From positions 248,001 through 312,000 of the forward strand of contig NZ_JAGOPN010000003.1 of the NCBI RefSeq assembly GCF_017991995.1: 64,000 bases of DNA, read 5' to 3'. The notes beneath the pieces are model-generated. The model was not told the DNA's origin and made no database searches. It saw only the letters and a list, made by a program, of their open reading frames with translations. A program made the translations under genes and the position numbers. This stretch comes from Pseudacidovorax sp. (lineage in GTDB: Bacteria; Pseudomonadota; Gammaproteobacteria; Burkholderiales; Burkholderiaceae_C). Positions 62,699-64,000 of the stretch are shown here, one piece after another (position 1 is the stretch's first letter; each line of letters starts with the position of its first letter).

Positions 62699-63397
62699 AT
62701 GAATGAACGAAATGCCGGCGCGACGGCGAGGGTGTTGCCGTGGCTGATGCTGGCGCTCACCCTTGCAGGCTGCGCACCCAGTCGCATCGCGTGGCGCAAT
62801 GCATCGCCGCAGGACGAGGAGCAATGGCGCCGCCAGCAGAAGCTGCAGCAGCAGCCCGACTGCAGCGTCGCCTTGTGGGGAGATTCCATCCTGCATGGCG
62901 CCCACAACGGCGCCCATCGGCTGGCCGAGCCGCCGGCCTCCATCCTGCGGCGGCTGCGGCCGCTCTATGCCGTGGAGGACAACTCGGTGCCCGGCGACAG
63001 CGCCTACGCGCGCCAGCCGCAGTTCGAACGGCTCACGCTGCGGGCCCGCATCGTGGTGCTGCAGTACGGCATCAACGACGCCGGCCACCACTATCCCTAC
63101 GAGCCCTCATTCCGGGCGATGGTGGCGCATGTGAAGGCCCAGGGGCGCACGCCGCTCATCACCGGGCTGTCGCAGGTGATCGGCGCAATGGCGGGCCGCG
63201 ACGAGAACGACGCCATCGCCCGCCGCATCGCTGCCGAGACCGGCAGCGTGTTCGCCGACTGGGGCGCGGTGCGCTTCGATCCGGCCGACATGGCCGACGG
63301 CGTGCACCCGGGGCCGCGCTATGCCGAGCGGCTGACGGCGCAGCTGGCGAAGGCGCTGGACCGCGTGGCACCCGAGTGCGCCGCGTCCGGCGCCTGA
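62699..63397 (+). CDS. SGNH/GDSL-type hydrolase, lipoprotein
   Basis: 232 residues. N-terminal signal with lipobox LTLAGC, so the protein is probably lipid-anchored. SGNH blocks: nucleophile Ser in VALWGDSILHG, Asn in QYGINDAG and the Asp-His dyad in DGVHPG, in correct order. Such enzymes hydrolyse esters or acyl groups of polysaccharides or lipids; target unknown. ATG at 62699 is preceded by AGGGAGTAGGG. It follows the RND operon by 179 bases and is likely a separate unit. Converges with the EAL gene, 34 bases between stop codons. Confidence 0.88.
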   Translation: MNERNAGATARVLPWLMLALTLAGCAPSRIAWRNASPQDEEQWRRQQKLQQQPDCSVALWGDSILHGAHNGAHRLAEPPASILRRLRPLYAVEDNSVPGDSAYARQPQFERLTLRARIVVLQYGINDAGHHYPYEPSFRAMVAHVKAQGRTPLITGLSQVIGAMAGRDENDAIARRIAAETGSVFADWGAVRFDPADMADGVHPGPRYAERLTAQLAKALDRVAPECAASGA

Positions 63398-63431
63398 GCG
63401 CGCCGATCACACCCCGCGGCGCGCCAGGCGA

Positions 63432-64000
63432 TCAGGCCGCCGCCAGCTCCGCCGGCCGCTGGCTGCGCAGCCAGCGCTCCAGTTCGGCCGGCGGCATCGG
63501 CCGGCCGAAGTGGAAGCCCTGCAGCTCGTCGCAGCGCGCGGCATGCAGCATCTGCGCATGCTCAAGTCGCTCCACGCCTTCGGCCACCACCCGCAGGCCC
63601 AGCGTGTGGCCCAGGCCGATGATGGCCCGCGCGATGGCCAGTTGTGCCGGGTCCTCCAGCATCTGCTGGACGAAGGAGCGGTCGATCTTGAGCTTGTCGA
63701 TGGGGAAGCGGTTGAGGTAGTTGAGGTTCGAGTAGCCGGTGCCGAAGTCGTCGATGGACAGCGTCAGCCCCAGCGCCTTGAGGGCGTGCAGCTGGGCCAT
63801 GGTCTCCTCGGCCGTCTCCATCAGCGTGGACTCGGTCAGTTCCACCTCCAGGTGGGCGGGGTTGACCTGGTGGCGGGCCAGTGCCGTGCGCAGCACCTCG
63901 GGCACGCCGCTGGTGCGCAGCTGTACCGCCGACATGTTGAGCGAGACGGTCAGCTCGCCCAGCCCCGAGCGGCGCCAGGCATCGTGCTGGGCGCAGGCCT
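63432..64000 (-). CDS. EAL-domain protein, c-di-GMP phosphodiesterase (partial, N-terminus outside window)
   Basis: The last 189 residues of a protein whose start lies beyond 64000. They cover the second half of an EAL domain: LTVSLNMSAVQLRTSG, LEVELTESTLM, the metal- and loop-6 motif SIDDFGTGYSNLNYLNRFP, DKLKIDRSF with the catalytic-site Lys, VVAEGVERLEHAQML and the usual QGFHFGRPMPPAELERWL end. All visible active-site residues are kept, so this half is consistent with an active phosphodiesterase. Any GGDEF, PAS or membrane part is outside the window. Confidence 0.92.
   Translation of the reverse strand, partial: ACAQHDAWRRSGLGELTVSLNMSAVQLRTSGVPEVLRTALARHQVNPAHLEVELTESTLMETAEETMAQLHALKALGLTLSIDDFGTGYSNLNYLNRFPIDKLKIDRSFVQQMLEDPAQLAIARAIIGLGHTLGLRVVAEGVERLEHAQMLHAARCDELQGFHFGRPMPPAELERWLRSQRPAELAAA

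Overview
This window is GC-rich, densely coded DNA from a betaproteobacterium of the order Burkholderiales, most likely family Comamonadaceae (Variovorax/Acidovorax-like). The assignment rests on a Bug/TctC-type orphan solute receptor, many LysR regulators, a GlnS of the Proteobacterial type, MdtABC-type RND pumps and short dispersed repeats that I recognise from this family. I see no tRNA, rRNA, CRISPR array, prophage or insertion sequence; the region reads as chromosomal core and accessory metabolism. Function calls come from reading the proteins, not from database searches.

Layout. 1-6082 (-) is a catabolic operon: DauA-like FAD enzyme, M81 (MlrC-like) metallopeptidase, peptide-type binding protein and two Dpp-type permeases, cut by the window edge. 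A divergent XRE-cupin regulator (6241-6930) is separated from it by two TTTGCG-N4-CGCAAA dyads. 7513-14298 (-) is a 2-ketogluconate operon: four polar-solute ABC transporter genes, then kguE, kguK, kguD and ptxS. A perfect 14-bp PtxS-type operator lies upstream at 14348-14361. Here an ABC importer stands where Pseudomonas has the MFS carrier KguT.

14477-19781 looks like a general-stress island: a BLUF photosensor; a manganese catalase, cysteine hydrolase and SDR operon with overlapping genes; a ferritin-like DUF892 gene with a one-base frameshift; and several small hydrophilic or secreted proteins, one of only 59 residues. 20088-26213 is a signalling cluster: two paralogous NarL-type response regulators, an 89-residue protein that is little more than a histidine-kinase H-box helix, an NtrC-family sigma54 activator and a three-PAS hybrid histidine kinase. 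A near-consensus sigma54 promoter (22140-22154, - strand) lies between the activator and the divergent response regulator gene, suggesting a two-step phosphorelay-to-sigma54 circuit.

26340-39432 holds beta-alanine-type transaminase with a divergent LysR, orphan Bug and ModA-like receptors, an oxygen-binding diiron-type protein, an M23 peptidase, pyrrolidone-carboxylate peptidase, a YeiH-type transporter with a divergent LysR, and a tannase-family esterase. 39455-44527 is cstA with its small partner ybdD, a Cache-type two-component system and rluE. Then come a uracil-DNA glycosylase-like protein, glnS, a secreted Tyr/Pro-rich protein, a LytTR two-component system with a fatty acid hydroxylase, a GST and small membrane proteins. 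52968-62519 is a complete tripartite RND efflux operon (mdtA-mdtB-mdtC-outer membrane factor, all overlapping by 4 bp), followed by an SGNH lipoprotein and the end of an EAL-domain gene.

Two related dispersed repeats (about 714-842 and 21184-21386) deserve attention: the second is the first with an extra hairpin-bearing module inserted at a defined point.
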